Assembly: GCA_015680905.1 (NCBI GenBank)
Contig: CM027377.1
Location: 16,888,501 to 16,952,500 of the forward strand
From: Coptis chinensis
Taxonomy: Eukaryota > Streptophyta > Magnoliopsida > Ranunculales > Ranunculaceae
Reading direction: 5' to 3'
DNA length: 64,000 nucleotides
How positions within the stretch are numbered: position 1 is the stretch's first letter; the number at the start of each line of letters is the position of its first letter. A program made the translations under genes and the position numbers. Below are positions 24,070 through 35,278 of the stretch, one piece after another. The notes beneath the pieces are model-generated. The model was not told the DNA's origin. It saw only the letters and a program-made list of their open reading frames with translations, and did no database searches.

Positions 24070-25141
24070 CACGCTTGGTAGGGCAATAACGAGATAAATG
24101 CCCCACCTCGCTACACTCCCAAAGCCCTTTCAACATGAACTATGGCTCGAGCATTGGTCTTTGGTGCGGGTAAAGTAATCTTCTTTGGTCGATCACGGGA
24201 AGAGCGGGGCTCGACCACAAGGCGGGGACCCCCTCCTCGGCATCGATTCCCCCGAGGTCTATAGCCTCGATCGCCCGGTGGCCTATAACCACCCTGGCGA
24301 TGAAATCCTCCCCGGGGTCGGTATGCACCTGGCGATGAAATCCTCCCCGAAACCCCGGGGATGGTGGTCTCTCGAAGCGGACCCCTGGAGGTATATCATA
24401 AGGCCTAAACCTATTCGTCACTTTTTCTCTCTCAAAGGCCTAGGACCAACAACCGGTATCTCACCAAACTTCCTCTTCCCCTCGACTCTCTTGGGGCTGC
24501 ATTCTCTCCTCATATCTCAAGGCCAAGTCTAACACACGCGATCAAAAGTGTCCCCATCAAAGGAATCAACTTGCGGACAAGTGACTCTCTAACCCACGAT
24601 GAACTTTTTGTTTTCTTCTTGTTAGTATCCACAAGATAGGGAGCAAACCTCGATAACTCATTAAACTTGGTCACATACCCGATCCACAGACTTCCCGTCT
24701 TGAGTCAACTCGAGAAGAACTGTTGAGCCAACCGCTTTTCTTGCCTCGGGGAATGAACTTACTCTCAAATCTAATCTTGAAGTCTTCCCAAGTCAAAGTT
24801 CTAGTGTCGAGACTAGGGGTGAGAGCTCGCCACCAAAACCTAGCAGCATCATCAAGTTGGTGAGCTGCCAACTCCTGCTTCTGAATCTCAATAAGCTGCA
24901 TACGCTCAAATACATTTTCACAACTTTGAATCCAAGACTCTGCTGCAATCGCATTCCCAACACCAGTAAATCGCTGCCCACCAAGAGTACCAAACTCCTT
25001 ATTGCGCTTATCAAAAGGATCTCCCTGAACAGGATGGTTATTCTGCATAGCCTGCAACAACTGATTCAACTGTCCTCCTGACATCTGTACTGGAGTGTTC
25101 ACTGCAGGTCCAGTAGTATTACCATTACGTGTCTCAACCAT
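24070..25141 (-). pseudogene. gag of the Tekay-like element
   Basis: The frame opens at ATG 25141 ('MVETRNGNTTGP') and keeps a retrotransposon gag domain ('AESWIQSCENVFERM', 'ARFWWRAL', 'TWEDFKIRFESKFIP') to about 24750, then shifts frame. Further downstream an Arg/Gly/Pro-rich stretch is followed by a zinc-knuckle remnant near 24080-24130 reading C-x4-H-x4-C; the expected first Cys is Leu in that frame. The protein would form the virus-like particle core, but it is broken here. Confidence 0.82.
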
Positions 25142-25259
25142 GATCTACAGTTCAAACAAAACTCCCATTAATATTCACATATATCCAAAACTCTCAATAC
25201 TATAACCCATATTCCACATCCGAGGATCACTTAGACTTTCCAACACTAAGCTAACCTAG

Positions 25260-25271
25260 GCTCTGATACCA
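25260..25271 (-). other. Primer-binding site (initiator tRNA-Met)
   Basis: On the minus strand the sequence TGGTATCAGAGC starts 3 bases inside the 5' LTR. It is complementary to the 3' end of plant initiator tRNA-Met and primes minus-strand DNA synthesis. It also fixes the orientation of the element. Confidence 0.9.
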
Positions 25272-25274
25272 AAA

Positions 25275-28178
25275 TGTCACAGCCCGAATTTCTAAACAAT
25301 AACAAAGTGAATATTTGAAATATAAATATCTCAAACATCACTAGGTTCACTTGTTTAAAAACCCAGACTATGACGGAGGATACTACACATACAAACCCTA
25401 ATAGCCATGTCATAAAAGAAACAACTTAAATTAAAATAATCCTAATAATTATCCGCCATTGCTTTATTAAGATATCATCCGTCCAAATAAAACATCAAAC
25501 AAACTCTCAATATAAAATTCCTCACTACCATGTTCTCATGCCATGAAAAAGGTAAACTACATTATTACATTCTTCCAATAAAGAATCAGACCTAAAAGAA
25601 AACTAATGGATTGCTCCAGGCACGAATCCCAATCACACGCCGCGGTTCCACTGCCTTCCACCTATGTTCCCAATAACACACCCACGTTGCCAAAACAAAG
25701 CAAACATGGGTCAGCAAAATGGAATTTGCTGGTATGAGTAGACTAACTACATATAAACATTTCAAACTCTACTTATCCAACTAACACTTTAAATCTATCA
25801 TAACCTAATCTTTCTCAGCTTGGAAGACAGTTAGTTTCGTCATCTCAACCGGCATAGTTTCTTCCTAAGCAAAACTTCCTTTTTATTAACTTCCATTTTA
25901 TTAACTCATTCTAATAACTCCTTTTAATATCTAAATAATTGAATTACACTTACCGATATCCGCCATTTGTATAAAGGCTAGGACCGCGTCCATCCATGCA
26001 CAAAATATTATTAAGTCCTACCCCTCCCGCAAAGAAAGTTAGAACTTGTATATATAACATATGTAGATATTCTATATGTATTCAAAGGTAAACCCAAGCA
26101 CGCTCGTATAAACAAATCAATTTCTCTTATCAATTAACCAATTACTTTTCTTATACACCCACCCTTTAGTATGTACTCCACGATTTTCACTCCACACATT
26201 TGCCAAATCACACATTCCTGTGTGCCTCTCTCCCACCGAATACCACAATGTCATAGCCATCTCTGGGCTTTCATACACATATTTCACAGTCTCTTTGGGC
26301 ACAAAAACTCAGGTCATTCATGGCACATTCAATGAATACCTTAGGTCATTCCTGCCACATTCAAGGAATACCTATCATATCACTAACGGGCCATTCATGG
26401 CACATTCAATGAATGCCCTGGGTCATTCCTGCCACATTCAAGGAATACCCAATCCTACATTCCCGTACACTCAAGGAATTCAACTAACCCGCAAGGCGAA
26501 TACCTTAGTTCCTCTTTAGGGCAGTCCACTACAATCTGGTAATTCATGGCACATTCAATGAATACCCTTATATAACACTAACGGACCATTTATGACACAT
26601 TCAATAAATGCCCACCTAACATATGACTTCATCAGTCATAAATTCAATTTCAAAACTTGAGGCGTGGAGAGTTCTAAAAGGGTGCGGTAAGTTTTGTTTA
26701 CGCATTATTGTACTTTATTGCATAGATTATTTCAGGGAATGTAGGAATATCTTGATTCAATTATTTTTGGTTTACGCGTTATTAATTTCATGAATGTATA
26801 AGTGTCATAACGTTGTGTATCGCAAAAGACTGAAAAATCACAAAGCAGTAAATACACGTACACAAGTATATTTATAAAGGTCGTAGCCTAAGGTCAAACA
26901 CGTTAATAGTCCTAGACTTATCCTATTAGACCGAATCATAATTTTAGGAAAAAGTCAAATTTTCGGGTCAACTGGTCAAAGTCAGAGTCCACAAACTCTT
27001 CTAACCCAAAGGCCCAAAAATAAAAATCCAAAAGTAAAAAGATATTAGCCCACACGATTTTGGCCCAAGCCCAAATTCGTTTTTGCTACTGTTCATCTCC
27101 TTCCCTCATTCAACTTCCAGCCACCACCGACCACCACAACAGCCACCACCGGCCATCCATGACAAAAAAGAACCCAGCGGTTTTCATCCTCGCAAAAACC
27201 CCTACACACCTATCCTAACAATTCATGATTCTGTTATACTGTAAAAATCACATCCCACGCCATTAACAACCTTTGGAGCTTCGGATGACTCCTCCCCCCG
27301 GACCCAATCCACCTAACATATTCACCTCAACCCAACAACCATGTCCCAACAAAAATCCAAACAACAACAACATTCAAACAACACATTACAAATCCGGACG
27401 GTTTGGGGTCTTGGTCGAACGCCATTAATGGCTGTTTCAAGGCTTCCCCTCACCCAATCAACCCAAACACCAATTCAATACCCAACTCTTCATTACCACA
27501 ACTAAACATCATCAATAACATTCAAATTTAAGACTTCAACATTTCCACAAATAAAAAAAATGAAATATACTTCAACCACAAAACAGGAAGGACGGTTTGG
27601 TGCTTTGGTGTTGATAACGCCATTACCCACCGATGTCCGGACTTCCGGACGGTTTAAATGCCAAAAATTGTCTTAGTTATTTCTTCGCGGTGTTTCCAAA
27701 TAGTATCTAACATAGTCGACACCATTAACGTAATCGGCACCCTTTAACGAGTTTACGGATAAAAAAAAACCAACATTATCAGTAGCGAAAACAAATATTT
27801 AAAAAGATCGTCAGACTACTCAGTATTTAAAACCGAACAGCTTCCCGAGAGCGAAACCCCGAAAACCCAACGCCTTCATCGGCAAAAAACCGGACAATCT
27901 TTCTTGTTCAAACCCCCTTTTTTTTTCTCTCAGTAAAACTTTTTTTTTTTTTTTTCTAAAACTCCCGTTTTGTTTTTCCCTAAAAACTCTACATGAGAAA
28001 TCCCTATTTTCTGGTTTTTAAAACCTCTCCGAAAACAAGGGTTTTAAACCTATCTACTTACTTACGGGCTTTTATCCAAAAACTACTGGATATCTTATCT
28101 CTGTTATTTATTTACATTATTATTATTATTAATATTAATATTATTATAGGAAAAGCAAATAAAAGCCGGGGTGTTATA
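25275..28178 (-). repeat. 5' LTR of the Tekay-like element
   Basis: 2904 bp, matching 17627-20527 apart from scattered substitutions and small indels, for example in the CATTCATGG repeat patch (about 26310-26600) and near 27280-27300. The terminal motif TGTCACAG...GTGTTATA is the same at both. Confidence 0.93.
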
Positions 28179-28183
28179 CCCTG

Positions 28184-28589
28184 GATTTCCAATGCTAACG
28201 TAATAGAAAATAATAACATAGGACCAATGGTAGACTCTGGCCATCGACAGCCCTTGCATGAAGTATAAGAACTGTCGAAATTGTAGAGTTAATTTCCATC
28301 GACAGCCCTTGCATGAAGTATAAGTGTTTATGAATCAAAAGCACTTCTATCTATTCGTTATAATTGATGTTTAGTCCCACTGCACCTTTCCACTTAATGA
28401 CTGTGGTCTGAACTTATTGTCTACTCAAGGAAGAAGTGTAATTTAACTTTGACTCGTTCTAATTAGAAGCATATAGAGGACCTTACGATGATCTACTAAA
28501 CTTATGATGTGTACTAAACTTCATTGTAATTTTTCCTAACATATCAATACAATTTAATTTGCTCAATTAGCTCAAAAAAAAAAGTAATT
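28184..28589. other. Gene-free spacer right of the retrotransposon
   Basis: It continues the GST duplication unit: 28185-28300 resembles 14555-14690. No gene is visible. Confidence 0.5.
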
Positions 28590-29049
28590 TGACTTGTTCT
28601 TGCCTTTAAAAGAGGATGGATTAAGGTTTTGGTGGAAAATGATTCGGCTGCAGCTGTAGCCAATTTTGTTTCACGTAATATATATCCCATGGCACTTACA
28701 GGCAAGATGGAGACTAGAGAGTGTGTAAGCAGGAAATGACGCATCTATTGATTACTCATATTTGGAGAGAGGCCAATGTGTCCGCAGACATCCTTGCCAA
28801 AGCCGCTAGAGCTAATCTGCAACAAGATGAGACTGTTTCGCTTGCCCCAAGCGTCATATAAATGGGAGCTGCCTTATGAGAGATTTGAGGGATTTTGCTG
28901 ATTTCGTATGGAAACCCATGTAACTGTCTCTCTTAGTCAACATCTTTTACCTTGGAATTGAGGAGGGACGGCATATGCCACCTCCTCATACCATGTTTTA
29001 CCTTTCTACTTTTAAATGCAAATTCTACTTACCTAGCGAAAAAAAAACA
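28590..29049 (+). pseudogene. 3' fragment of a LINE: RNase H-like domain and poly(A) tail
   Basis: Plus-strand pieces 'LVENDSAAAVANFVS' (about 28630-28680) and 'HIWREANVSADILAKAAR' (about 28755-28815) match the RNase H-like (RVT_3) domain of plant L1-type LINEs, with the typical His-x-x-Arg-Glu-x-Asn-x-x-Ala-Asp motif. The two pieces lie in different frames and stops intervene. An A run at about 29040-29048 looks like the retrotransposed tail. Confidence 0.65.
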
Positions 29050-29274
29050 GTATGACCCATGTTCCTTGGTGTACAAGCACAAAGTCAAAAGACCTTTGTG
29101 AATTGGACTTCTTATTTTTTTCCTTGCGAGATCAAGTTTTAAGATTTACGTAACGAAATGAGGAAATAATTTCATGGTTTATTTAATTACTAGAGAAACG
29201 TACTCCATGTCCATAGTTTTGCATACAACAAATTAAGCAGCTGAAGTACACTAGTCAATTATTGATAGTAGTGA

Positions 29275-30413
29275 TCAAGCTTTGCTATTAGGTAGCTCAA
29301 GGACCCTTTGTTTATACTTGAGAAGGTGATTGACCAACCCCTCATGAGGTGGTATTGCCTCCTTCACCACAGGATGATTTTCCATTGCAGCCACCCAAGC
29401 AAAGTACAAAGGGTGTATTTCTGGTATAATCAACCTCGCTCCAATAATTTCTTCAATGGCTCTGTAGGAGCAGGCAGTAGAACCCATGAGGAGGTCCATA
29501 TACCCTGGACTTCCACCATGTATGAAAGGACTCTTTCCTGAGAAATCCCTCTTAAGCCCTTCCTCAAGCACGCTTATGTTCTCTATGTAGTCTTTAATGG
29601 CTTTCGCTTTCTCTTCACCTTCAGACATTACAAGAGGCGTCGAACGTAACTATGATAAGAATAATAACACTTTAGAAATTAATTGTTAGAAGTTCTTTGA
29701 ATCAGTTCAATATCGATGAATTCATAGGCCGGACAAGTTTAAGGCCGGAGCAAACATAAACGATACAAGTAGCTTAACAAACTATGTTATCCTAATTCAG
29801 TAATTCATGTTCTTATGATTGATTAAACATTTTATCAAATTTTATCTCTCCGATAAGTTTATACCGCGCATAGCAGGGTACTGTTACAAATGATCGAGAG
29901 AACATACTATTGGGACTTGGGAGAACTTCCAAACAACCAACTCTTTCACTTTTTAGTTTACATTACACCAAAAGAAAACAGTTATGCTGGTTTTATCTTC
30001 CCAGTAATGTGCCAAGCAATTACATCTTGATGTTAAGATCTGGTAAACAATGAGAGTAAGTAAACTGAGTAAGTGTAGTTACCTTTTCATCAAAAAAGTT
30101 GGCCCAGAATCGGACCTTAATTAGCTCGTTCATAAGGATCATCAGGAAGTAATTTGGGAGCATTTTTCCAATGTTCATCGATATATTCCAGAATGATAAG
30201 TGATTCAGCGATCGGTTTGCCATTGTGTATTATTACAGGAACCTTCCTATGAACTGGATTGTATTGAAGGAGCAACTCACTCTTGTTTCTCAGATCCACT
30301 AGTATGAACTCATAAGGTATGCCCTTGAGTTTAAGGGCAATCTCTACTCTCTTGGTTGGAGTTGGAGATCCAGACCACACACCATACAACTTCACTACAC
30401 TCAAATCTCCCAA
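29275..30413 (-). pseudogene. Tau-class GST (GSTU10-like), copy C, frameshifted at the end of exon 1
   Basis: Exon 1 (30083-30413, '[32 protein letters not shown]...') and exon 2 (29275-29649, ending 'VLELPNSKA') keep the same splice sites as copies A and B. The sequence has diverged more from A and B than they have from each other, so this copy split first. Near 30112-30123, 'YERA' is followed by a 4-bp net insertion (GAGC-TAATTA against GAGC-CA), creating TAA at once and shifting 'VRFWANFFDEK' out of frame. The predicted product would stop after about 98 residues, with only the thioredoxin-like domain. Catalytic residues in that half are present. Likely a pseudogene. Confidence 0.83.
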
Positions 30414-30567
30414 CGTTCTCTATCACACACCATACAACTTTATTGAGTGAGAACTTGGACAGTGGACTTGATTTTTGTATTAGTCAATGTGCACTACATG
30501 TTCCATTGTATATAGCCGATATAATACTACTAACTTACTAAGTATATATTTTTGTGCCAAATATTTA

Positions 30568-31259
30568 GAGGTCGTTTGTTTTTCTGAGCCTATGAATCTT
30601 TGAATCTTTGAATCTTTGAATGGCTCATTCTCTTCGAATGCTAAATGTCGATTCTTTGAATTCTAAAAACATGTTTGTTTTTGTTAGAATAACCTCGGCT
30701 CAAGAAAATTTGAATATAAAAATCATTCGACAATTTTACTCATGCTATCTATTTTAAACACTAACTTGATTTCTTGTTAAACAAAATATATATTATATTT
30801 GAAGAGAAGAGATGGATTATCGAAAAAAAATAAATGATAAATAAATTTATTTAAAATTATGTTTTCACAAATATATTTTTAACGGTTTATTTTCATATTT
30901 TGTTTATTTTCAGAATATATATATGTAATTCTATTTTTAACAAAGTGGATATCATTCACCCAAAAAATGAAAAAACCGTGGCGCCAACATCAAATTTTGA
31001 AGAACTTATTTTGAAGCCATAAAAAAGTCGGTTAGGAAAGTAGATGGGTTCTTAAGAAAGGGCAAGAAGGGACTTCTTGTTTCAAATATTAAATTCAAAG
31101 ATTCGAGGAAGAAATTTTGGTGTTGAATCTTTGAATGCTAAAAGTACCACTGAATTCTTAAACTACTTAAAAAAAACAAACAAGTTTTGAGCCTCTGAAT
31201 GCTTAAAACTTAAGTTTAAGAGGTTCTGACTGCTGAATTCAAAAAAAACAAACAACCCC
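30568..31259. mobile_element. PIF/Harbinger-like MITE
   Basis: 692 bp. The left end GAGGTCGTTTGTTTTT and the right end (reverse complement GGGGTTGTTTGTTTTT) form terminal inverted repeats. A 3-bp TTA duplication lies at 30565-30567 and 31260-31262. The equivalent position upstream of GST copy B (near 17140, between gtgttaaaa and cacatcacaccacc) lacks it. TTTGAATCT/AGATTCAAA subterminal motifs recur. No open frame. Confidence 0.82.
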
Positions 31260-31262
31260 TTA

Positions 31263-32314
31263 ATATGTACACATCACACCACCAAGAACCACCAACAAAA
31301 GAAAGGAAAAATATGTATATCCTGTACTCGGGATGGTTATCATCACTATCTATGACGACCGGTTTCGAAATCACTCAAAAACAAGACCGAAAATTTTGGA
31401 CGACAAATCGATATGTCGCCGAAATATTTCATTTTTTAAGCAATCCGAAATCGAATGATTTGATATTTTGCAGCCAAATATTTAAGCCTTTTTAGCCCGA
31501 TATATATTGGCAAAACTGAACTATATCTTTATTTCAACGATATAATTGATATTTCTGACCGATATATCTGATTTTGACCATCAATTTTGTTGACTTTGAT
31601 CGATGTTTGATTGCTTTTTTATTATTTTTTTTGATATTTTTGATATATATTACTATATATCGATGATATTTTCCGATATATTGACACAATTTTTTTTTGA
31701 CCCGTTAACAAAAAGAGATATATCATCTTATATATCGATATTTTTGATATATTTCATTTTTTAAAGGGTCTGAAATATCGCCCGCTTTCAAAATATTAGG
31801 CCTTGCTCAAAAAGACACATTTGAAATGCAAATAAATAACTTAAAAAATCATATTTCGGGTGAAAATAACCAGTAAATACAAATAGCTTTGATTTGATTT
31901 TTTTTTCCGATTTTACCTTTATGTCGTTTTGGTAAGAAAATAATGGTTACATCTTACACTGCATGCACATTGTCACAATGTGCAAAAGGTATGCACACTG
32001 AATGTACATACACCATTAGGTAAAGTCCATCAATGTGTTGTGCACATTTAATGTGTCATACCACAGTGAATGTGACCTCAATAGATACGCACTCTGAATG
32101 TGCATACCCCATTAGTGCCCACTGATTGTCTTTAGCAAAAAAAAAAAAGTGTATGCACACGATTTTGCATTTCTATTTTTAGGTATGCAAACTGATAGTT
32201 GTGATTGTTGTGACGTATAGTGCAATAAGTATGCACACTGAATATACATACAAATTCCAAAATGAAATCAATTGCAAAGAATATTAGAAATAGTAGCAAA
32301 TAACATTACGAATG
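31263..32314. other. Gene-free stretch: GATATAT-rich segment and repeated GTATGCACACTGAATGT motifs
   Basis: 31330-31800 is dominated by (c)gatatat and ttgacc/ggtcaa motifs, related to the segment at 45415-45850 in opposite orientation. 31964-31984 is a perfect palindrome with a one-base centre (TGCACATTGT-C-ACAATGTGCA). Between 31990 and 32260 the motif GTATGCACACTGAATGTACAT recurs in degenerate copies. No gene. Confidence 0.6.
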
Positions 32315-32379
32315 TGTCAAGAATGGGATTCGAACCGGTACCTGAAACTGGCGCCTTAGACCAACTCGGCCATCTTGAA
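32315..32379 (-). pseudogene. tRNA-Leu(CAG)-derived pseudogene
   Basis: On the minus strand the sequence keeps the tRNA-Leu D-arm signature GGCCGAGTTGGTCTAAGGCGCC, an anticodon loop TTCAGGT (anticodon CAG) and the B-box GGTTCGAATCC. Six of seven acceptor-stem pairs are present. It is only 65 nt: the long variable arm expected of a leucine tRNA and the 5' half of the T stem are missing. It is therefore probably not a working tRNA, although the internal promoter boxes survive. Confidence 0.7.
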
Positions 32380-32587
32380 TTCAACGTTTGAATTGCGAAA
32401 TGTTTTTTAATTTGTCTAAAGTATTTCAATTATTCTGAACACCTGACCAATCCAGCCCAACCACTTACCAATATTTAGTCTAAAAAGGCCCATATCAGTA
32501 TCTGTTAAGAACTCCCGCGCGTTTACAAAACAAGCGCCATAAATTTATTCAAAACACACTATGATTTCACTCTACTTCTAAAAACAA

Positions 32588-35278
32588 ATGAAGACTTTAA
32601 AGTTCCAACAAATCTCCCTACCCAAAACTTCACTTCCATCTCTTAGATTCTTATCGTCTCTCGCGCGACTCGAAAACCTGATAAATTTCCAAAGCCAAAA
32701 TGAAACTAATCAATATTCTTTCAATCCATATCATTTCTTCACTGAAGAGACTAAACCTCAGAAGCCCACTATCAATGAAACCCAAATTATTCATTCACAT
32801 ACTTTAAAAGCAGGTGTCCTACAAAATGATGTATTTGTTGCTAACTGTGTTGTTGACTGGTATTGTAAGTTGGCGAAAATGGACTACGCGTTTCGTTTGT
32901 TTGAAGAAATTTCTGAACCGAATGTTATATCGTGGAATGTGATGATATCGGGTTATAATAGGAGTTCACAGTATGATGATACTTGGAGGGTTTTTTGTAA
33001 AATGAGGGTTTTAGGATTTGATCCTAATCAGTATACTTATGGGAGTGTTCTTTCTGCTTGTGCAGCTTTGAGAGGTATTTGGTATGGTAATCTGATTTAT
33101 TGTCTTGTTATTAAGAATGGGTTTTACTCAAATGGGTATGTTAGGACTGGAATGATACATTTGTTTATGAAGAGTTTTTGTTTTGAGGAAGGGTTGAGAT
33201 TGTTTTCTGATGTTTTGTGTGAGAATGTTGTTTGTTGGAATGCTATAATTTCTGGAGCAGTTATAAATAGGGAGAATTTTGTTGCACTAGAGGTTTTTAG
33301 CCAAATGTTGTGTGGAAATTTGATGCCCAATAATCATACGTATCCGAGTGTTTTATCTGCTTGTACTGCTCTTGGGGAATTGGAGCTGGGTAAACAAGTT
33401 CATGGATGGGTGCTCAAATGCGGCTTGCAAGGAGATGTCTTTGTCGGAACTTCTATTGTAGATATGTACGCCAAAGTTGGTGATATCAATGATGCTGTTA
33501 AGGGATTTTCACTTATGGTGATTCATAATGTTGTTTCTTGGACTGCAATCATAGCAGCTTTTCTTCAGAGGGAGGATCCTGTATCTGCTCTCCAGTTCTT
33601 CAAAGAAATGAGAAAAGTAGGTGTAGAAGTTAACAATTATACTTTAACTAGTGTACTCACAGCTTGTGCCAAACCTCAAATGATGAAAGAAGCTATCCAA
33701 ATCCATTCTTTGATTTTAAAATGTGGGTTTGATTCTGATTCCACCGTCATAAATTCTTTGATCAATATGTACTCAAAAATGGGAGATGTTTTTTCGTCTG
33801 AGGTTGTTTTTAGAGAGAGTGGAACTGCAACTGATGTCGAGAGCTGGGCAGTTATGATATCTGGTTTTGCACAGAACCAGAGTTCTGGAAGAGCATTTGA
33901 AACGTTTCGGAGGATGATTCTGGAAGGAATAAGACCTGATAAGTTTTGTAGCTCTAGTGTTCTAAGCATCATAGAGTGTATAAATCTGGGAAGACAGATC
34001 CACTGCTACATCTTGAAAGTTGGGTTGGTCTCAGATGTTTCCGCTGGGAGTGCTCTTTTTACCATGTATTCCAAATATGGCAGTTTGGAAGAAGCTTACG
34101 AAGTTTTTGAACAAATACATGGCAAAGACAAAGTTTCATGGACTTCAATGATTGCCGGTTTTGCCGAGCATGGCTGTGCAGATCAAGCTTTTCATTTATT
34201 CCAAGAAATGGTGTCTGAAGGAATGAAACCTGACCGGACAACCTTATCTGCAATTCTCATGGCTTGTTCTGCTGTTCAGTCCTTGCAAAAAGGTAAGGAA
34301 GTTCATGCATATGCTCTTAATGTAGGAATAGGCAGTGATTCACTTGTTGGTGGCGGACTTGTGGCTATGTACTCCAAGTGTGGGGCTCTTGTTTCTGCGA
34401 GAAAAGTGTTTGAGTTGATGCCTCGAAAAGATCAGGTGTCATGGTCCTCATTGGTTTCAGGGTATGCCCAAAATGGGTATGTTGAAGATTCGATCTTGCT
34501 ATATCATGAGATGCTGGTTGCTGGAATGGATGTAGACTCCTTCACAGTTTCGTCACTTCTTGGGATAGCTGCTACTCTGACAAAAGCAGACCTAGGTAAG
34601 AAATTACATACCCCGGTTGTGAAAATAGGACTAAGTTCAGACCTCTCCGTAGGAAGTTCACTTATTACAATGTACTCAAAGTGCGGGAGCATTGAAGATT
34701 CTTACAAAGTGTTTGATCAGATCGAGAATCCAGACTTGTTCACCTGGACATCAATGATCATTGGCTATGCTCAACATGGAAAGGGTATGGAGGCTCTAAG
34801 ACTCTTTGATCTTATGAGAAAAAAAGAGGTAGAACCTGATTCAGTGACTTTCGTTGGGGTGTTATCTGCCTGTAGCCACAGCGGTTTGGTGGAAGAAGGC
34901 TATTCCCATTTGAACTCAATGACCAAATACCATGGAATTAAGCCAGGCTCGCGGCACTATGCCTGCATGGTCGATATTCTTGGTCGGTCAGGCAGACTGG
35001 AAGAGGCTGCAAATTTTATTGCTCATATGCCTATTGAACCTGATGCTTTGGTCTGGGGAGCCCTGCTCGCTTCTTGCAAAGTTCATGGTGATGTTGAGCT
35101 AGGGAGGCTGGCAGCCAAAAGGGTTTTTGAATTGGAATCTACTGGTGCTGGAGCATATATATCTTTGTCAAACATATTAGCTGATGTGGGTCAGTGGGAC
35201 GAAGTCATCAACATCAGAAGTCTGATGAAGGGTGTAGGGGTGCAGAAAGAACCAGGTTGGAGTCTATGTAAGAGCTAG
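32588..35278 (+). CDS. OTP87: E-class pentatricopeptide repeat protein, OTP87-like
   Basis: Intronless 896-codon frame. The N-terminus is basic and Ser/Leu-rich with few acids before residue 30, as in an organelle targeting peptide. From about residue 75 to 780 it is an unbroken series of PLS-type PPR motifs ('NVISWNVMISGYNR', 'DMYAKVGDINDAVKGF', 'MYSKCGALVSARKVFELM'). It ends with the E domain ('GRSGRLEEAANFIAHMPIEPDA', 'GAYISLSNILADVGQWDE', 'GVQKEPGWS') and no DYW domain. Length and sequence closely resemble Arabidopsis At1g74600 (OTP87), which is needed for C-to-U editing of the mitochondrial nad7 and atp1 transcripts. E-class proteins recruit a DYW-type deaminase in trans (family knowledge). 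The start codon follows an A-rich leader and is the first ATG of the open frame. Neighbouring GSTU10-like genes fit the Arabidopsis gene order. Confidence 0.93.
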   Translation: MKTLKFQQISLPKTSLPSLRFLSSLARLENLINFQSQNETNQYSFNPYHFFTEETKPQKPTINETQIIHSHTLKAGVLQNDVFVANCVVDWYCKLAKMDYAFRLFEEISEPNVISWNVMISGYNRSSQYDDTWRVFCKMRVLGFDPNQYTYGSVLSACAALRGIWYGNLIYCLVIKNGFYSNGYVRTGMIHLFMKSFCFEEGLRLFSDVLCENVVCWNAIISGAVINRENFVALEVFSQMLCGNLMPNNHTYPSVLSACTALGELELGKQVHGWVLKCGLQGDVFVGTSIVDMYAKVGDINDAVKGFSLMVIHNVVSWTAIIAAFLQREDPVSALQFFKEMRKVGVEVNNYTLTSVLTACAKPQMMKEAIQIHSLILKCGFDSDSTVINSLINMYSKMGDVFSSEVVFRESGTATDVESWAVMISGFAQNQSSGRAFETFRRMILEGIRPDKFCSSSVLSIIECINLGRQIHCYILKVGLVSDVSAGSALFTMYSKYGSLEEAYEVFEQIHGKDKVSWTSMIAGFAEHGCADQAFHLFQEMVSEGMKPDRTTLSAILMACSAVQSLQKGKEVHAYALNVGIGSDSLVGGGLVAMYSKCGALVSARKVFELMPRKDQVSWSSLVSGYAQNGYVEDSILLYHEMLVAGMDVDSFTVSSLLGIAATLTKADLGKKLHTPVVKIGLSSDLSVGSSLITMYSKCGSIEDSYKVFDQIENPDLFTWTSMIIGYAQHGKGMEALRLFDLMRKKEVEPDSVTFVGVLSACSHSGLVEEGYSHLNSMTKYHGIKPGSRHYACMVDILGRSGRLEEAANFIAHMPIEPDALVWGALLASCKVHGDVELGRLAAKRVFELESTGAGAYISLSNILADVGQWDEVINIRSLMKGVGVQKEPGWSLCKS

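Larger units (their letters stand above)
17627..28178 (-). mobile_element. Ty3/gypsy LTR retrotransposon, Tekay-like chromovirus (defective)
   Basis: About 10.55 kb. Left LTR 17627-20527 and right LTR 25275-28178 are 2901 and 2904 bp and nearly the same. They start TGTCACAGCCCG and end GGGGTGTTATA; the canonical CA end has become TA. Flanks tcctg (17622-17626) and ccctg (28179-28183) match at 4 of 5 bases, fitting a 5-bp target duplication. Coding is on the minus strand, so the right LTR is the 5' one. A primer-binding site complementary to initiator tRNA-Met lies inside it at 25260-25271. Domain order is gag, protease, RT, RNase H, integrase and a C-terminal chromodomain remnant, which with the very long LTRs points to the Tekay (Del) clade. 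Multiple stops and frameshifts make it non-autonomous. It inserted between GST copies B and C. Confidence 0.93.

Noticed and set aside
32315..32379. Functional tRNA gene
   Set aside because: It is too short, with the variable arm and half of the T stem missing.
33124..34692. Minus-strand frames opposite the OTP87-like gene
   Set aside because: Shadows of the plus-strand PPR coding sequence.
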